A DNA stretch of 64,000 nt, from the NCBI RefSeq assembly GCF_039521845.1, contig NZ_BAAACW010000108.1:8619-72618 (forward strand), given 5' to 3'. A program made the translations under genes and the position numbers. How positions within the stretch are numbered: the stretch's first letter is position 1; each line of letters starts with the position of its first letter. The notes under the pieces were generated by a model. The model did not search any database and was not told the DNA's origin. It saw only the letters and a program-made list of their open reading frames with translations. Of the stretch, positions 16,065-26,504 are shown one piece after another. The stretch comes from Alkalibacterium iburiense (GTDB lineage: Bacteria > Bacillota > Bacilli > Lactobacillales > Carnobacteriaceae_A).

Positions 16065-17030
16065 TTACCCTTTAATAGACCCAATCATAACACCTTTAAC
16101 AAAGTATTTTTGTAAGAATGGATACACGATAATAACTGGCAACGTAGCTACAATCATTACACCGTATTTCAAAATAGCTGAAAGTTGTTGTTGAGAGTGT
16201 AAGAATTGTGCTTGGTCAGTTGTCATCGATCCAATACTTGGGTTACTTGACATATCTTGCTGTACTAAGATTTCTCTTAAAATCATTTGTAGCGGATACT
16301 TACTTCTATCATCCATATAAAGTAATGCGGAGAAGAAGTTGTTCCAGTGACCTACACCATAGAATAAGGCCATAACGGCGATAATCGGTTTTGATAGAGG
16401 CAAGACAACTTTTGTAAAGATTTCCAAGTTGGTTGCTCCATCAATAACTGCCGCTTCTGTTAATTCATCCGGTATAGTGGATTGGAAGAACACGCGTGTA
16501 ACAACAACGTTATAAACGGATGCTGCTCCTGGTAAAATCAGTGCCCACATCGAGTTCGTTAACCCTAAATCCGTAATTAAGATATAGGAAGGGATTAATC
16601 CACCTGATACAAACATAGTCAGTACCATCATTTTAGTAATAAATCCTTTTAGCTGAAAATCGTTACGAGACAAAACATATCCCGCAGGAAGTGTTACAGC
16701 CAAGTTAATTAACGTTCCGACCACCGTATAGATGATCGTGTTATAATAACCGCGCCAGATGGCCTGGTTAGCAAACACCAGTCGGTATCCTTCCCAGGTT
16801 GTATCGACTGGGAATAACCACATTTCACCTGAGTTAACTGCACTCGGGTTACTGATTGATGCACTGAATATATAAATCAGTGGGTATAAAGTGACTAATA
16901 AAGCGAAAATCAACATGAAGTAAACGATACCTAGAAAAACGCGGTCGGCAGTTGATTCTTTTATCGGCTTATTTTTTTTCTTTCTTTTTCTTGATTTGTC
17001 TCCTAATATTGCATCTGCATTAGCAGCCAT
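16065..17030 (-). CDS. ABC sugar permease, YtcP/LplC (MalG-like)
   Basis: This 321-residue integral membrane protein has a long cytoplasmic Lys-rich N-terminus, about six transmembrane segments, and the EAA loop EAAVIDGATNLEIFTKVVLP that contacts the ATPase. It ends in MIGSIKG, typical for YtcP-type subunits. It pairs with the LplB-like permease 26 bases upstream and the lipoprotein downstream. No ATPase gene is nearby. Confidence 0.93.
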   Translation of the reverse strand: MAANADAILGDKSRKRKKKNKPIKESTADRVFLGIVYFMLIFALLVTLYPLIYIFSASISNPSAVNSGEMWLFPVDTTWEGYRLVFANQAIWRGYYNTIIYTVVGTLINLAVTLPAGYVLSRNDFQLKGFITKMMVLTMFVSGGLIPSYILITDLGLTNSMWALILPGAASVYNVVVTRVFFQSTIPDELTEAAVIDGATNLEIFTKVVLPLSKPIIAVMALFYGVGHWNNFFSALLYMDDRSKYPLQMILREILVQQDMSSNPSIGSMTTDQAQFLHSQQQLSAILKYGVMIVATLPVIIVYPFLQKYFVKGVMIGSIKG

Positions 17031-17056
17031 AATAATTGCCTCCTTTCATTTTTCTC

Positions 17057-18067
17057 TTATAGTAGGGATGTATCTGTATACTTAGCTGAAATCCAGTTTA
17101 CAGCGAGTAACATGACTGAGTTAATGACTGAGTTGAATAATCCAATGGCAGCCGAATAACTGTACTGTCCTTCAAGTAAACCTGTACGATAAGTAAATGT
17201 CGCAATAATATCAGATGTCTGCATATTCAATGGGTTTTGTAGCAAGAATGCCTTTTCAAAACCAACTGACATAATTCCACCAAAGTTCATAATTAATAAA
17301 ATAACCATAGTCGGAACCAATACAGGTAAGTTAATATACCACATTCTCTGTAATCGGGTCGCTCCATCAATGGTAGCCGCTTCATGTAGTTGCGTATCTA
17401 CCCCTGACAGGGCTGCGAGGTAAATAATGGTTCCCCACCCAGTACTTTGCCATATGCCTGATAATACATATATATGTCTAAACCAACGTGGATCTTGCAT
17501 AAAGTGATGTCTGTTTATTCCAATCAAGTCTAAGAAGTGGTTGATAACCCCTGTAGACGGTGATAGAAAGGCAATAATCATACCGACGATAACCACGGTT
17601 GAAATAAAGTTTGGTGCATAAGTGACTGTCTGTACAAATCGCTTGAATTTCCCGTCCTTTATTTCATTAAAGGCTAAAGCCAAAATGATAGGTGCTGGGA
17701 ATCCTGCAACAAGGGAGTACAAACTAATACTTAATGTGTTCCAAATTAAACGACCTGCGTAGTGCATATTAAAGAATCGTTCAAAGTGCTTGAGGCCCAC
17801 CCACGGGCTTCCCCAAATTCCAAGTGATGGCATGAAATCTTTAAATGCGATTTGAACACCATATATAGGAATATAGTGAAAGACGAAGAAGAAAGCGACT
17901 AGCGGCAGAACCATAACATATAGTTCCCAGTTTCCAGCGGCTTGTTTAAGTCGATCTTTCATCGTACGTTTCTTCACTTCTAAGTCATCAACTGTTTTGT
18001 ACACTCTACCCGGTCGGGCCGATGGCGACTTCTGTAGTTGAGCGATATCCTGAGCATGCTTTTCCAT
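17057..18067 (-). CDS. ABC sugar permease, LplB (MalF-like)
   Basis: The 336-residue membrane protein has FHYIPIYGVQIAFKDF after the first transmembrane segment, the LplB/YtcP signature, and the EAA loop EAATIDGATRLQRMWYINLP. It starts at ATG 18067 after a strong AAGGAGG site. It heads the importer part of the operon and should form the heterodimeric channel with the YtcP-like subunit. Confidence 0.93.
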   Translation of the reverse strand: MEKHAQDIAQLQKSPSARPGRVYKTVDDLEVKKRTMKDRLKQAAGNWELYVMVLPLVAFFFVFHYIPIYGVQIAFKDFMPSLGIWGSPWVGLKHFERFFNMHYAGRLIWNTLSISLYSLVAGFPAPIILALAFNEIKDGKFKRFVQTVTYAPNFISTVVIVGMIIAFLSPSTGVINHFLDLIGINRHHFMQDPRWFRHIYVLSGIWQSTGWGTIIYLAALSGVDTQLHEAATIDGATRLQRMWYINLPVLVPTMVILLIMNFGGIMSVGFEKAFLLQNPLNMQTSDIIATFTYRTGLLEGQYSYSAAIGLFNSVINSVMLLAVNWISAKYTDTSLL

Positions 18068-18108
18068 GCATCTTCCTCCTTTTTTATTTTTGTTCTCCGA
18101 ATTATTTA

Positions 18109-18145
18109 ATTATAAAAGCTGAAAGATTTCATGAAGCGTTTACAA
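18109..18145 (-). promoter_or_regulatory. Probable promoter and cre box before the LplB-type importer
   Basis: On the minus strand TATAAT (18109-18114) lies 42 bases upstream of the lplB start. A -35 is poorly conserved, but TTGTAAACGCTTCAT (18131-18145 reversed) matches the cre consensus WTGNAANCGNWNNCW at 14 of 15 positions. CcpA control and a separate internal start for the importer genes are likely. Confidence 0.55.
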
Positions 18146-18307
18146 TTAAGTAATTCGACTAACGTGTAACCTTATAGTAATCAAACTGGGGTGTTTAAAC
18201 AATATGTGAGAATTTACCGCTTACACACTCCTGTAAACCTTGATATAACAAGCTTTATCCCTCTCAAAAAAAAGGAAACATATTTTTACACATTCTTTAC
18301 AGGGTGA

Positions 18308-19675
18308 CTATTCAATGTAATATGTCTGAATCGCTTTCAAATAAGGGACTGAACGACTCGCCTTTATCTTGATTCGAATATGCTGTGTGCTTATAGCATC
18401 CAGTAAGGCAATCTTTTTGTAACCAATGACATAGTCTGTGTACACTGTTTCCCATTGCCCATCCATTTTGGCTTCAATAGTAAAACGTTCCACTCGCTGC
18501 CCTTTTGTAATGTCTTCTTGCAGAACCACACAGTTTAATAAAGTCGGCTGATCAAACGCAATAGCAATCGAATAAGGGTTCGTTAAAGTTTGTGTAGCTG
18601 ATTCAGTTAAATCCGTTTGAAAGGCTGACTTCAATTTTTGCCCGAAGGCTTTTAAAACGGAAACATCCTTTTCATGGAACAACCCTCTTCTATCTGGTGG
18701 AACATTCAATAAAAAGGTGCTGTTTCCTCCAACTGTTCGAACATATAAATCAAACAACTCTTCTGTATGCTTTACTTGTTCGTCTTCTTTTTCATCGTAA
18801 AACCAGCTGGGACGTATCGAGGTATTTACTTCTGCAGGATACCAGACGAGTGTGTCTGTTTTTTCCAATACGTTTCGACTACCTAAATCTTCTTCTGCAC
18901 TGGACACTTCTCTTATAAACTCTTGATGATTTTCCGTTTGCTGAGAAGCTTCTTGTATTTTTTCAGCATCTTGTAAGCTTTTAGGTACGACGCTCCACTC
19001 TTGTTTACGGGTGGCTCCTGCTTCGTTTCCACACCATCTCACATCTGGTCCACACACAGATATCGCTGCATCAGGTTGAAGCTCTCTGATTGTCTCGTAA
19101 TACCCATCCCAGTCATACACTTGTTTCTGTCCGTTCGGTCCTTCTCCACATGCTCCATCAAACCAAACAGAGAATACTTCCCCATAATTTGTCAGCAATT
19201 CTTTCAACTGATTCACAAAAAAATGATTGTATGTGGGTGAATCCCCATACGTTTCTTCATGACGGTCCCAAGGTGAGAGATAAACGCCAAATTTTAAGTT
19301 ATGTTTGCGGCAGGCATCTGAAACGTCTTTAACGAGATCCCCTTCTCCATCTTTCCAGGGACTGCTTGCGACGGTATGGTCTGTATACTGACTCGGCCAT
19401 AAACAAAAGCCGTCGTGATGCTTGCATGTCAATATGATTCCGTTCATTCCTGCTTCTTTCATGGTAACGACCCACTGCTCGACATCTAAGTCGGTTGGAT
19501 TAAACAAGAGAGGAGACTCTGTGCCGTCTCCCCACTGCTTTCCAGTAAATGTGTTGATATTGAAATGAATAAACCCATAAAATTCAGTTTCTTGCCATTT
19601 CAGTTGTCTCTCGCTCGGACGAATGGACGCTAATCGTTCTTCCCATTCTTTTTGAGTCACATTGGTTTGAGTCAT
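18308..19675 (-). CDS. GH29 subfamily B alpha-1,3/1,4-L-fucosidase
   Basis: The 455-residue enzyme has the GH29 barrel with KHHDGFCLWPS, the nucleophile D173 in VWFDGACGEG and the subfamily-B segment EVNTSIRPSWFY that carries the acid/base Glu. A C-terminal beta-sandwich of about 110 residues follows. Subfamily B enzymes prefer branched alpha-1,3/1,4-fucose, as in Lewis-type antennae, and some act on core alpha-1,3-fucose. Its ATG overlaps the stop codon of the upstream GH29 (TAATG), indicating translational coupling. There is no signal peptide. Confidence 0.9.
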   Translation of the reverse strand: MTQTNVTQKEWEERLASIRPSERQLKWQETEFYGFIHFNINTFTGKQWGDGTESPLLFNPTDLDVEQWVVTMKEAGMNGIILTCKHHDGFCLWPSQYTDHTVASSPWKDGEGDLVKDVSDACRKHNLKFGVYLSPWDRHEETYGDSPTYNHFFVNQLKELLTNYGEVFSVWFDGACGEGPNGQKQVYDWDGYYETIRELQPDAAISVCGPDVRWCGNEAGATRKQEWSVVPKSLQDAEKIQEASQQTENHQEFIREVSSAEEDLGSRNVLEKTDTLVWYPAEVNTSIRPSWFYDEKEDEQVKHTEELFDLYVRTVGGNSTFLLNVPPDRRGLFHEKDVSVLKAFGQKLKSAFQTDLTESATQTLTNPYSIAIAFDQPTLLNCVVLQEDITKGQRVERFTIEAKMDGQWETVYTDYVIGYKKIALLDAISTQHIRIKIKASRSVPYLKAIQTYYIE

Positions 19676-20994
19676 TATTTATTTCTTCCTTTAACAATCT
19701 TATAGGCTTTAATCGCATCACCTTTATGGACTAGAGTGTTATGTGGTACCTTCACACTTTTGTTTGATTCCATATCTAAAACCTGATAACCGTCTCCAAG
19801 TTCCAGCATGGTTAAATCTAAAGGTGTTTCCTTTTCTTCAGGAAGGCAGAAAGCATAGATAGCGTCTTCTTTTTCGGTGAAGTGCCAATTTCCTATTGAG
19901 TTAATTTTGTAAGGGCGAGTATCATAAATGCCTTCACCATATTTATCTAGCCATGTTCCCATTGTCTCCAGTAACTCCAGAGACTTTTCTGGTAGTGTGC
20001 CGTCTGGTTTCGGGCCGACACCAATAATTAAATTACCACCCATCGCTACTACATTAACAATAGATTGAAGCATGTCTTTGTCACTCTTATAAACTTCATT
20101 GGGTACATATCCCCAGTTTTTACCGTGGGGAATATTGCTCTCCCAAGCTTTAGATGGGGCAACTTCCGGTATTTTTCGTTCAGGAGTGACATAGTTTTCA
20201 TGTTCTCCTCCGACAGAACGGTCCACCATCAGCATGTCTGGATTGTATTCACGCATTTTTCTCGCTATTTCATCCATATCCAGATCTTCATTTGTTCGGC
20301 CGTCTCTGACCCAGCCCGCATCCAACCAGGTAATATCAATAGGGCCATAATTTTTTGCCAGTTCAGTTAGCTGATTATGAGTAAATTCTTTAAATTTATT
20401 CCATGTTTCTGGGTCTTCTTTCGGATTATAGCTTGCTGTTCTTCCTTTAGCGTGCTGTCCAGGTACCCAGTAATAAGGAGAGTACCAGTCAGCTTTAGAA
20501 TAATAGGCTCCAACTGCTAGCCCTTTTTCTCTAAATGCCTCAGCTACTTCTTTGAAAATATCTGCTTTCGGATGGTCATGGAAGGGACTGTCTTCCTGTG
20601 TGATTTTATAATCTGAATAGGCTGTGTCATACATATTGAAGCCGTCATGGTGCTTGGTTGTAAAAATCATGTATTTGAAGCCCGCTTTTTTACTGACCTC
20701 AGCCCATTCTTCGGGATTGAACTGCGTGGGATTAAAGACTTTATTTAATGCCCAGTAATCTTCTCTGATTTGTTCAACGGTTGGTCTCCAACCTCCACGT
20801 TTTCTAGCCCAGTCGTCTTCTTCTGATAATTGCCAGGATTCTACGATTCCGGCTTCGGCATACAAGCCCCAGTGAAAAATGATGCCTAGTTTCTGATCTT
20901 TGAACCACTCTAACTTTTTCTGAATGTTTTCAGGTAAGCCAGCATACTGCTCTTTTTCGGAAGCTTCGTTTGTAACAATATCTTTTCTATCCAT
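19675..20994 (-). CDS. GH29 subfamily A alpha-L-fucosidase
   Basis: The 439-residue product has the GH29 barrel motifs FHWGLYA, TTKHHDGFNMYDT and WLDAGWV with nucleophile D225. It lacks the subfamily-B acid/base segment, so it fits the broader-specificity subfamily A (alpha-1,2 and alpha-1,6 fucose in known members). A small C-terminal beta domain is present. It is cytoplasmic, 24 bases after GH3 and overlapping the next GH29 by one base. Confidence 0.88.
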   Translation of the reverse strand: MDRKDIVTNEASEKEQYAGLPENIQKKLEWFKDQKLGIIFHWGLYAEAGIVESWQLSEEDDWARKRGGWRPTVEQIREDYWALNKVFNPTQFNPEEWAEVSKKAGFKYMIFTTKHHDGFNMYDTAYSDYKITQEDSPFHDHPKADIFKEVAEAFREKGLAVGAYYSKADWYSPYYWVPGQHAKGRTASYNPKEDPETWNKFKEFTHNQLTELAKNYGPIDITWLDAGWVRDGRTNEDLDMDEIARKMREYNPDMLMVDRSVGGEHENYVTPERKIPEVAPSKAWESNIPHGKNWGYVPNEVYKSDKDMLQSIVNVVAMGGNLIIGVGPKPDGTLPEKSLELLETMGTWLDKYGEGIYDTRPYKINSIGNWHFTEKEDAIYAFCLPEEKETPLDLTMLELGDGYQVLDMESNKSVKVPHNTLVHKGDAIKAYKIVKGRNK

Positions 20995-21018
20995 TGGCTT
21001 GATTCTCTCCTCTAGGGT

Positions 21019-23325
21019 TTATTTAATTGTGATCTCTTTTTCAGTTGTTCCAATCATAAGGCGTGTCACAGATGGATAAATGACCGGTTTGTTGTCAAAG
21101 TCTAATTGAAGAAAAGCTTTCGCTGACAAAGTAAAGGTAACCTTCACTTCACTTTTACCTTCTATAAACACCTTGTCCATCCCAACTAGTTCTTTATGAC
21201 GCGCGAGTAGTGGTGTACCCATTTTCCGAATGAAGAGTAAGACCGGTTCATTTACCGCTATGTCACTCTTATTTTGAATCCTTACAGATACATCTATCTG
21301 TGCACCATCCATTAGTTCCTCTGATGTGATTTTTTCTAAGTTAGTTGACAGGTCTGTATAAGAAACGTCCGAGTAGCTGAATCCGTCACCGAATGCCAAA
21401 GTCGGTTTTCCATCCATATCAAAGTAGTCTTCTTTTTTGAGTGATAATTTCTGATTGTAGTAAACAGGTAATTGCCCGCTGGATTTAGGAACCGAAATAG
21501 GTAAGCGGCCATTAGGGTTTTCATCGCCTGCTATAATTGAAGCTATGGCTTCTCCCCCTTTTTGTCCTGGGTACCAGGCAATGAGCACAGCGTCTGAGTC
21601 ACTTAATATATCTTCCATTACGTAGGGTCTTCCTTGAATCATAACGGATATAATCGGTTTGTTTAATTTTGTCAATTCTCTAAAGAGTTCTAGCTGATAT
21701 CCACCGATATCTAGACTTGCTACATCAATGTTTTCACCTGTGTCCATATTCTCTTCAGGCTTATCGACGGCTCCATTCGCTAAGAAGTCTCCTCCGAAAT
21801 TCCGCGTACTCGATCCACCCAACGCTACGATAATCACATCAGAATCGGATACAATGTCCAGTGTTTCTTCAATGTTTTCTTCCGGACTTCTAATTTGGCA
21901 GCCTTCTGAGTACACAACGTCTGAATCTTTAAAGCGTCTTTGAATCCCTTCCAGTACGGTACTTGACCCGTCATTATTTTGTGGGGATGTGTAATCGCCG
22001 AGCTGATTATATAAAGCATGAGCATTCGGCCCAACAACGGCAATCTTCCCTGGTTCTTTTAGTGGAAGGATGGCATCTTTATTTTTCACTAAAGTGATAC
22101 TTTCTTTAGCTGACTGTAAGTTTATTTTCTGCCACTCTTCTTTTTTAGCTTTCCAGTCCACCTCAGCTTTTTCAGTATCCTCTTCATCAAAGAGTCCAAG
22201 TAGGAATTTGATAGCTAAGACTCGGTAGACGGCTTCATCCAATGCTTTTTCTGAAATACGCCCAGATGTAACCCCTTCTTCGATACTCAAGTAAGCATGA
22301 TCCCACAGACTTAAGTCAACTCCACCTTCTAAGGCCAGCTTCGCTTTTCCTACAGTATCTCGGCTATGGACTAAAAGACGGTCGGTTGCTCCTCCATCAG
22401 CCATCACTAAGCCTTGAAATTTTCGGTCTTCTTTTAGCGCTTTTTTTAATAGTTTGGGATTGGCATGGCATGGCACACCATCAATGTCATTATAGGCAGC
22501 CATGACTCCGACTGCATTTCTCGCACTATCCATTAAGGGAGAATAAATATCAAATAATTCTCTTTCTCCTAAAGAGACATCCCCAGAGTTGTGTCCTCCT
22601 AAAGCATCGCCTTGTGCGATAAGGTGTTTGAGCACAACTCCTAATTGATAGGGTTGTCTATTAATCTCATGAACGGTTTTTTCTGTGAAGGGAACATCTG
22701 ACTGAATCAAATCTCCCTGAAAGCCTTTGACTACAGCTTCACTGTAAACGGAAGCAAGGTAAGGATCTTCACTAAAGCATTCTTCTGTTCGTCCCCATCT
22801 TGGGTCACGTGCTAAGTCTAGTGTCGATACCAGTCCAATGTGAACTCCCTTGAGAGACAGTTCTTCTGCCATACTTTTGGACATGTCCTCAATAAGTTCT
22901 GGATTAAACATGGCACCTCGACCAATATTCGTCGGATAGGAGACACTGTCTAATCCTTGATGGCCATGAGGACACTCTTCTACGAATAAAGTAGGAATGC
23001 CTAACCGACTGTTTTCTTTAATGTAACGCTGGACTTTCTGAGTCACTTCTAAGCTCTCTTCAGGTGAAATGCCGTTATCGTAACTCACCTCAGACCATGG
23101 GTCGGCTCGGAACAAGCCGTATAGTGCTCCAAGTCCCCCGCCCCATTTCACATGGTCTTTAAAATAATCTGTTAATTCGATTTCTCCCAAATTATTCTTC
23201 TCATATACTTTCCATCCATACAGGTGCTGATTCACCTGTCCTACTTTTTCTTTTACAGTCATGTGACTGATTAAATCCGTCACACGCTCATGAATGGGTA
23301 ATGAGGAATCTTTATAGGCTTCCAT
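21019..23325 (-). CDS. GH3 beta-glycosidase (beta-glucosidase/beta-xylosidase type)
   Basis: This 768-residue protein has the full GH3 architecture: an N-terminal barrel, an alpha/beta C-terminal domain from about residue 385, and a fibronectin-III-like end. Motifs include WGRTEECFSEDP, VVLKHLIAQGDALGGHNSG and the nucleophile D310 in LVMADGGATDRL. The sequence around the nucleophile differs from standard beta-glucosidases (SDW) and beta-xylosidases (TDC), so the sugar cannot be named. In an N-glycan context a beta-xylosidase for plant- or invertebrate-type core xylose is one option. No signal peptide; 16 bases separate it from the upstream GH38. Confidence 0.85.
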   Translation of the reverse strand: MEAYKDSSLPIHERVTDLISHMTVKEKVGQVNQHLYGWKVYEKNNLGEIELTDYFKDHVKWGGGLGALYGLFRADPWSEVSYDNGISPEESLEVTQKVQRYIKENSRLGIPTLFVEECPHGHQGLDSVSYPTNIGRGAMFNPELIEDMSKSMAEELSLKGVHIGLVSTLDLARDPRWGRTEECFSEDPYLASVYSEAVVKGFQGDLIQSDVPFTEKTVHEINRQPYQLGVVLKHLIAQGDALGGHNSGDVSLGERELFDIYSPLMDSARNAVGVMAAYNDIDGVPCHANPKLLKKALKEDRKFQGLVMADGGATDRLLVHSRDTVGKAKLALEGGVDLSLWDHAYLSIEEGVTSGRISEKALDEAVYRVLAIKFLLGLFDEEDTEKAEVDWKAKKEEWQKINLQSAKESITLVKNKDAILPLKEPGKIAVVGPNAHALYNQLGDYTSPQNNDGSSTVLEGIQRRFKDSDVVYSEGCQIRSPEENIEETLDIVSDSDVIIVALGGSSTRNFGGDFLANGAVDKPEENMDTGENIDVASLDIGGYQLELFRELTKLNKPIISVMIQGRPYVMEDILSDSDAVLIAWYPGQKGGEAIASIIAGDENPNGRLPISVPKSSGQLPVYYNQKLSLKKEDYFDMDGKPTLAFGDGFSYSDVSYTDLSTNLEKITSEELMDGAQIDVSVRIQNKSDIAVNEPVLLFIRKMGTPLLARHKELVGMDKVFIEGKSEVKVTFTLSAKAFLQLDFDNKPVIYPSVTRLMIGTTEKEITIK

Positions 23326-23341
23326 ATGTGTGTATGCTCCT

Positions 23342-26300
23342 CTATTTCACTAAAAATGTTTTAATTTCAAACGGATCGAGAGTAAATTCTAGTTGATTAT
23401 TCTCGATTACTTGAGATTCTCCTAGTTTTTTCTCGACTAAATTCGTCTCCGTTATGGTCTGTGCGTCAAATAGTAAATCTAGTCTGACTTGACGTCTTCC
23501 TCCTGTGTGATCGTGGAGTCGAATCACGTAACCTTCTTCTGAATCAGCTTTTTTAAAAGCATCAATAAAGACTGTTCCTTCACTGGCTACTTTTAAGAAA
23601 GGTTCTACATCTAGGTTTTCTCCTTCAAAGATACGAGAAGGATTATTTAGATCCCAAGCTTCTTCAGCTGTACGAGCATCCAGATAACTGCCTTTATGTG
23701 GCAGCAAACTGTACGTAAAGGTGTGCTCTCCACGGTCTGCATTAGGATCCGGGTCGATGGCTCCTGTCACTAAAGTTAAACGCATCGTGCTGTCTTTAAT
23801 GTCATGGCCGTACTTAGAATCATTCAGTAAGCTGACTCCATAACCTGTTTCTGACAAATCGACCCATTGGTGCCCCACACTTTCGAAACGTGCTTTATCC
23901 CAAGAGGTATTCCAGTGGGTCGGACGTTTCGCATTTCCAAATTGTATATCATAGGTCGCTTCTACTGTTCTGACATCTACATTAAAGCCGACTTTTAACA
24001 GTTGCTGTCTTTCCTGCCAGTCTAAATACGTTTCAAAATCAATGCGTCTGTTATTCGCATACAGTTTCATCTCTTGAGTGAGTGATGACTGGTTAAAGGT
24101 ATACTTGAACTCAATAACTGCAAAGAGAGAATTGGTGTCTTTGACAGTAATGGAATCTGCTTTTAACACTCTGCCTTTTTCTTGATAATAAATATCAATA
24201 TCCCATGCATCATAGGCCATTGGCTTATCTTCAAACAATTCAAATAGATTGCCTTTATCCTTTAACACCTCTCGCTTGTTTTCTTTATCAAAGAGACTAA
24301 TTAAGTGGCCTTCATCATTCCATTCAATTCTGTAAAATGGTGTGTCCACTGTGTTACCTGATGTCTTAAATGGATTTTTACCTTTCTCAGAACTCCCTTT
24401 ATCTTCGGAATCCAGATGAATCGTTAGGGTTTCAAAAGCTGGAATTGAGTCGACATAGATATAAGCTCCTTTATCAGTAACAACGGATTCTAAAGCTGTC
24501 CCCTCTTGGTTGTTGAAATGAGAGTCATCGTTAAAGTCACCTTCAATAAAGACAATTTCTGAACGGTCCCAGCTGGCACTGTTAAATAGCGTCCAAGAAC
24601 CGTTTGGATCAGATTCAAAATGGCTTAAAATCGTATGGGCATTATCATAAGCGACTTGGTATTCCCGTTCACTGTCTTCATACACTTCTTTAATCGAACA
24701 ACCCGGGAGAACATCATGGAACTGATTCAGTAAGATGGCTTTCCATCCTTCATCTATTTCTTCCTGCGGGTAAGCGACTCCTTCTGTGATACTTCTATAA
24801 GAAGAAAGGAGTTCCGTATCACGGTACAACAGTTCCAAGCGGCGGTTATGGTTTTTCGTTTTAGCCTGTGATGTGTAAGTGCCTCTGTGATACTCCAGAT
24901 ACAATTCCCCATCCCAGGTATCGACTTCAGTAGATGGTGCCTGATCAATGGTTTCTTTCAATTCTTCAAAGTAATCTTTAGCTGTTCCTGTTTTTACTTT
25001 TGGTAAAGATGGTATATCATACTTCATCATACGGTCTAACAGTTCAACCATTTCTCGGTCTGTCCCGCCTCCACCATCTCCGTGGCCATAAGCTAGCAAT
25101 AAGTTCTGGTTCAATGATTTATTATTGTAATTACGGTAAATGCCCTTCACTGTTGCTGGTTCCATTAAGCCACTGTAAACAGCCCCTATGGCATCATCAT
25201 GACTATTCGGATTAGGGGTCGTAATGAAATGAGTATAGATTTCACTTCCGTCTAAACCTCTCCAGATAAATGTATCATTTGGCATACGGTTATACTGGTT
25301 CCAGCTCAACTTAGTTGTCATAAGCATATCAATACCTGATTTTTTCAGAATTTGGGGCAGTGCCCATGAATAGCCAAATACGTCTGGTAACCACAAGTAG
25401 TTCATGTCTTTATTGAATTCTTTTTTGAAAAACTGTGACCCGTAAGATATTTGTCGAATCAAAGATTCTCCAGACGGAATGTTGGAATCCGGTTCAACCC
25501 ACATCGCTCCATCGGCTTCCCAGCGGCCTTCTTCAATCCGCTCTTTTATTTGAGCATATAATTCTGGGTAATCTTCTTTGATAAAGGCGTATAACTGAGG
25601 CTGTGACTGCAAGAACACATACTCTGGATAATTCTCCATCAAACGCATAACGGTGGCGAATGAACGAGCTGATTTCTCACGGGTATGCTTCAGCTGCCAC
25701 AACCAGGCAACGTCAATGTGGGTATGCCCTATTCCAGTTACGGTTGCATAAGTCGTATTTTCTAACTGTTCGAGTTCTTGAACAATATAAGTATTGGCTT
25801 CTTCTACTGATGCGTAAAATGCTTCACTGCCTGGATAAGACCAGTCAATATATAAAAAGGTTCGGTCCAGAATAGTAAGCAGCTTTTCTCTAGCCGGATC
25901 TCTTTCTTCCATATCCATAACCGTTTTAAATAAGACTTTTGCATTGAAGTACAAATCATCCGTGACATGTGATAAAACGGATTCATTTAACACATTTAAA
26001 CGGTGCTCTATTTTTTGAACGGGTCCGCCTGCTTCCAAACCGGTCCAGAGCATAAAGGCTAACTCAACTTGGCTGTCAGAATAATCAGCATTTAAAAAGA
26101 GCTCTTTATGGTTCTGATCAAATCCTTGGTAGATAGTGCCGTTCACAAAGGCAAGCGCTTCGTATCCTTCTAATTCTCTGATTCGTCCACTAATAAATTT
26201 TGAAAAATCTAAGATGACAGCGTATTTTTCATCTTCTTTTAAAGGCGGAACGGTCAAATCAACTTTAAACCAGTAATAGGCATCTCGCCCCTCAAGTAAA

Positions 26301-26476
26301 GTAGATTTATCAAATTCTGTCCATCCTCCGTCCGCTTTTGGAGGATACTTTCTTTTTTTGGTCTCATCTTCAAAAAACAAAATGGGTTCAATCGGTTTTT
26401 GGTTCATATAGCGAAAGCCGGACAATTGCATAATCCGTCTTAATAGTTTGTCTATCTTATAATCCATAGGTTTCAC
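23342..26476 (-). CDS. GH38 alpha-mannosidase, large (AMS1-like) form
   Basis: The 1044-residue enzyme has an N-terminal beta domain (about 230 residues), then the GH38 catalytic domain with zinc ligands H253 and D255 in THIDVAWLW and nucleophile D365 in WLPDVFGYSW. YGHGDGGGGT and PGCSIKEVYEDSE follow, then the C-terminal beta-sandwich domains. This is the large vacuolar/cytosolic-type alpha-mannosidase that trims alpha-1,2/1,3/1,6 mannose broadly. It is the first gene of the long minus-strand operon, behind the promoter at 26505-26532. A close paralogue is at 57420-60545. Confidence 0.93.
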   Translation of the reverse strand: MKPMDYKIDKLLRRIMQLSGFRYMNQKPIEPILFFEDETKKRKYPPKADGGWTEFDKSTLLEGRDAYYWFKVDLTVPPLKEDEKYAVILDFSKFISGRIRELEGYEALAFVNGTIYQGFDQNHKELFLNADYSDSQVELAFMLWTGLEAGGPVQKIEHRLNVLNESVLSHVTDDLYFNAKVLFKTVMDMEERDPAREKLLTILDRTFLYIDWSYPGSEAFYASVEEANTYIVQELEQLENTTYATVTGIGHTHIDVAWLWQLKHTREKSARSFATVMRLMENYPEYVFLQSQPQLYAFIKEDYPELYAQIKERIEEGRWEADGAMWVEPDSNIPSGESLIRQISYGSQFFKKEFNKDMNYLWLPDVFGYSWALPQILKKSGIDMLMTTKLSWNQYNRMPNDTFIWRGLDGSEIYTHFITTPNPNSHDDAIGAVYSGLMEPATVKGIYRNYNNKSLNQNLLLAYGHGDGGGGTDREMVELLDRMMKYDIPSLPKVKTGTAKDYFEELKETIDQAPSTEVDTWDGELYLEYHRGTYTSQAKTKNHNRRLELLYRDTELLSSYRSITEGVAYPQEEIDEGWKAILLNQFHDVLPGCSIKEVYEDSEREYQVAYDNAHTILSHFESDPNGSWTLFNSASWDRSEIVFIEGDFNDDSHFNNQEGTALESVVTDKGAYIYVDSIPAFETLTIHLDSEDKGSSEKGKNPFKTSGNTVDTPFYRIEWNDEGHLISLFDKENKREVLKDKGNLFELFEDKPMAYDAWDIDIYYQEKGRVLKADSITVKDTNSLFAVIEFKYTFNQSSLTQEMKLYANNRRIDFETYLDWQERQQLLKVGFNVDVRTVEATYDIQFGNAKRPTHWNTSWDKARFESVGHQWVDLSETGYGVSLLNDSKYGHDIKDSTMRLTLVTGAIDPDPNADRGEHTFTYSLLPHKGSYLDARTAEEAWDLNNPSRIFEGENLDVEPFLKVASEGTVFIDAFKKADSEEGYVIRLHDHTGGRRQVRLDLLFDAQTITETNLVEKKLGESQVIENNQLEFTLDPFEIKTFLVK

Positions 26477-26504
26477 CTCTACATAATTAGTCTTTCATAA
26501 TTAT

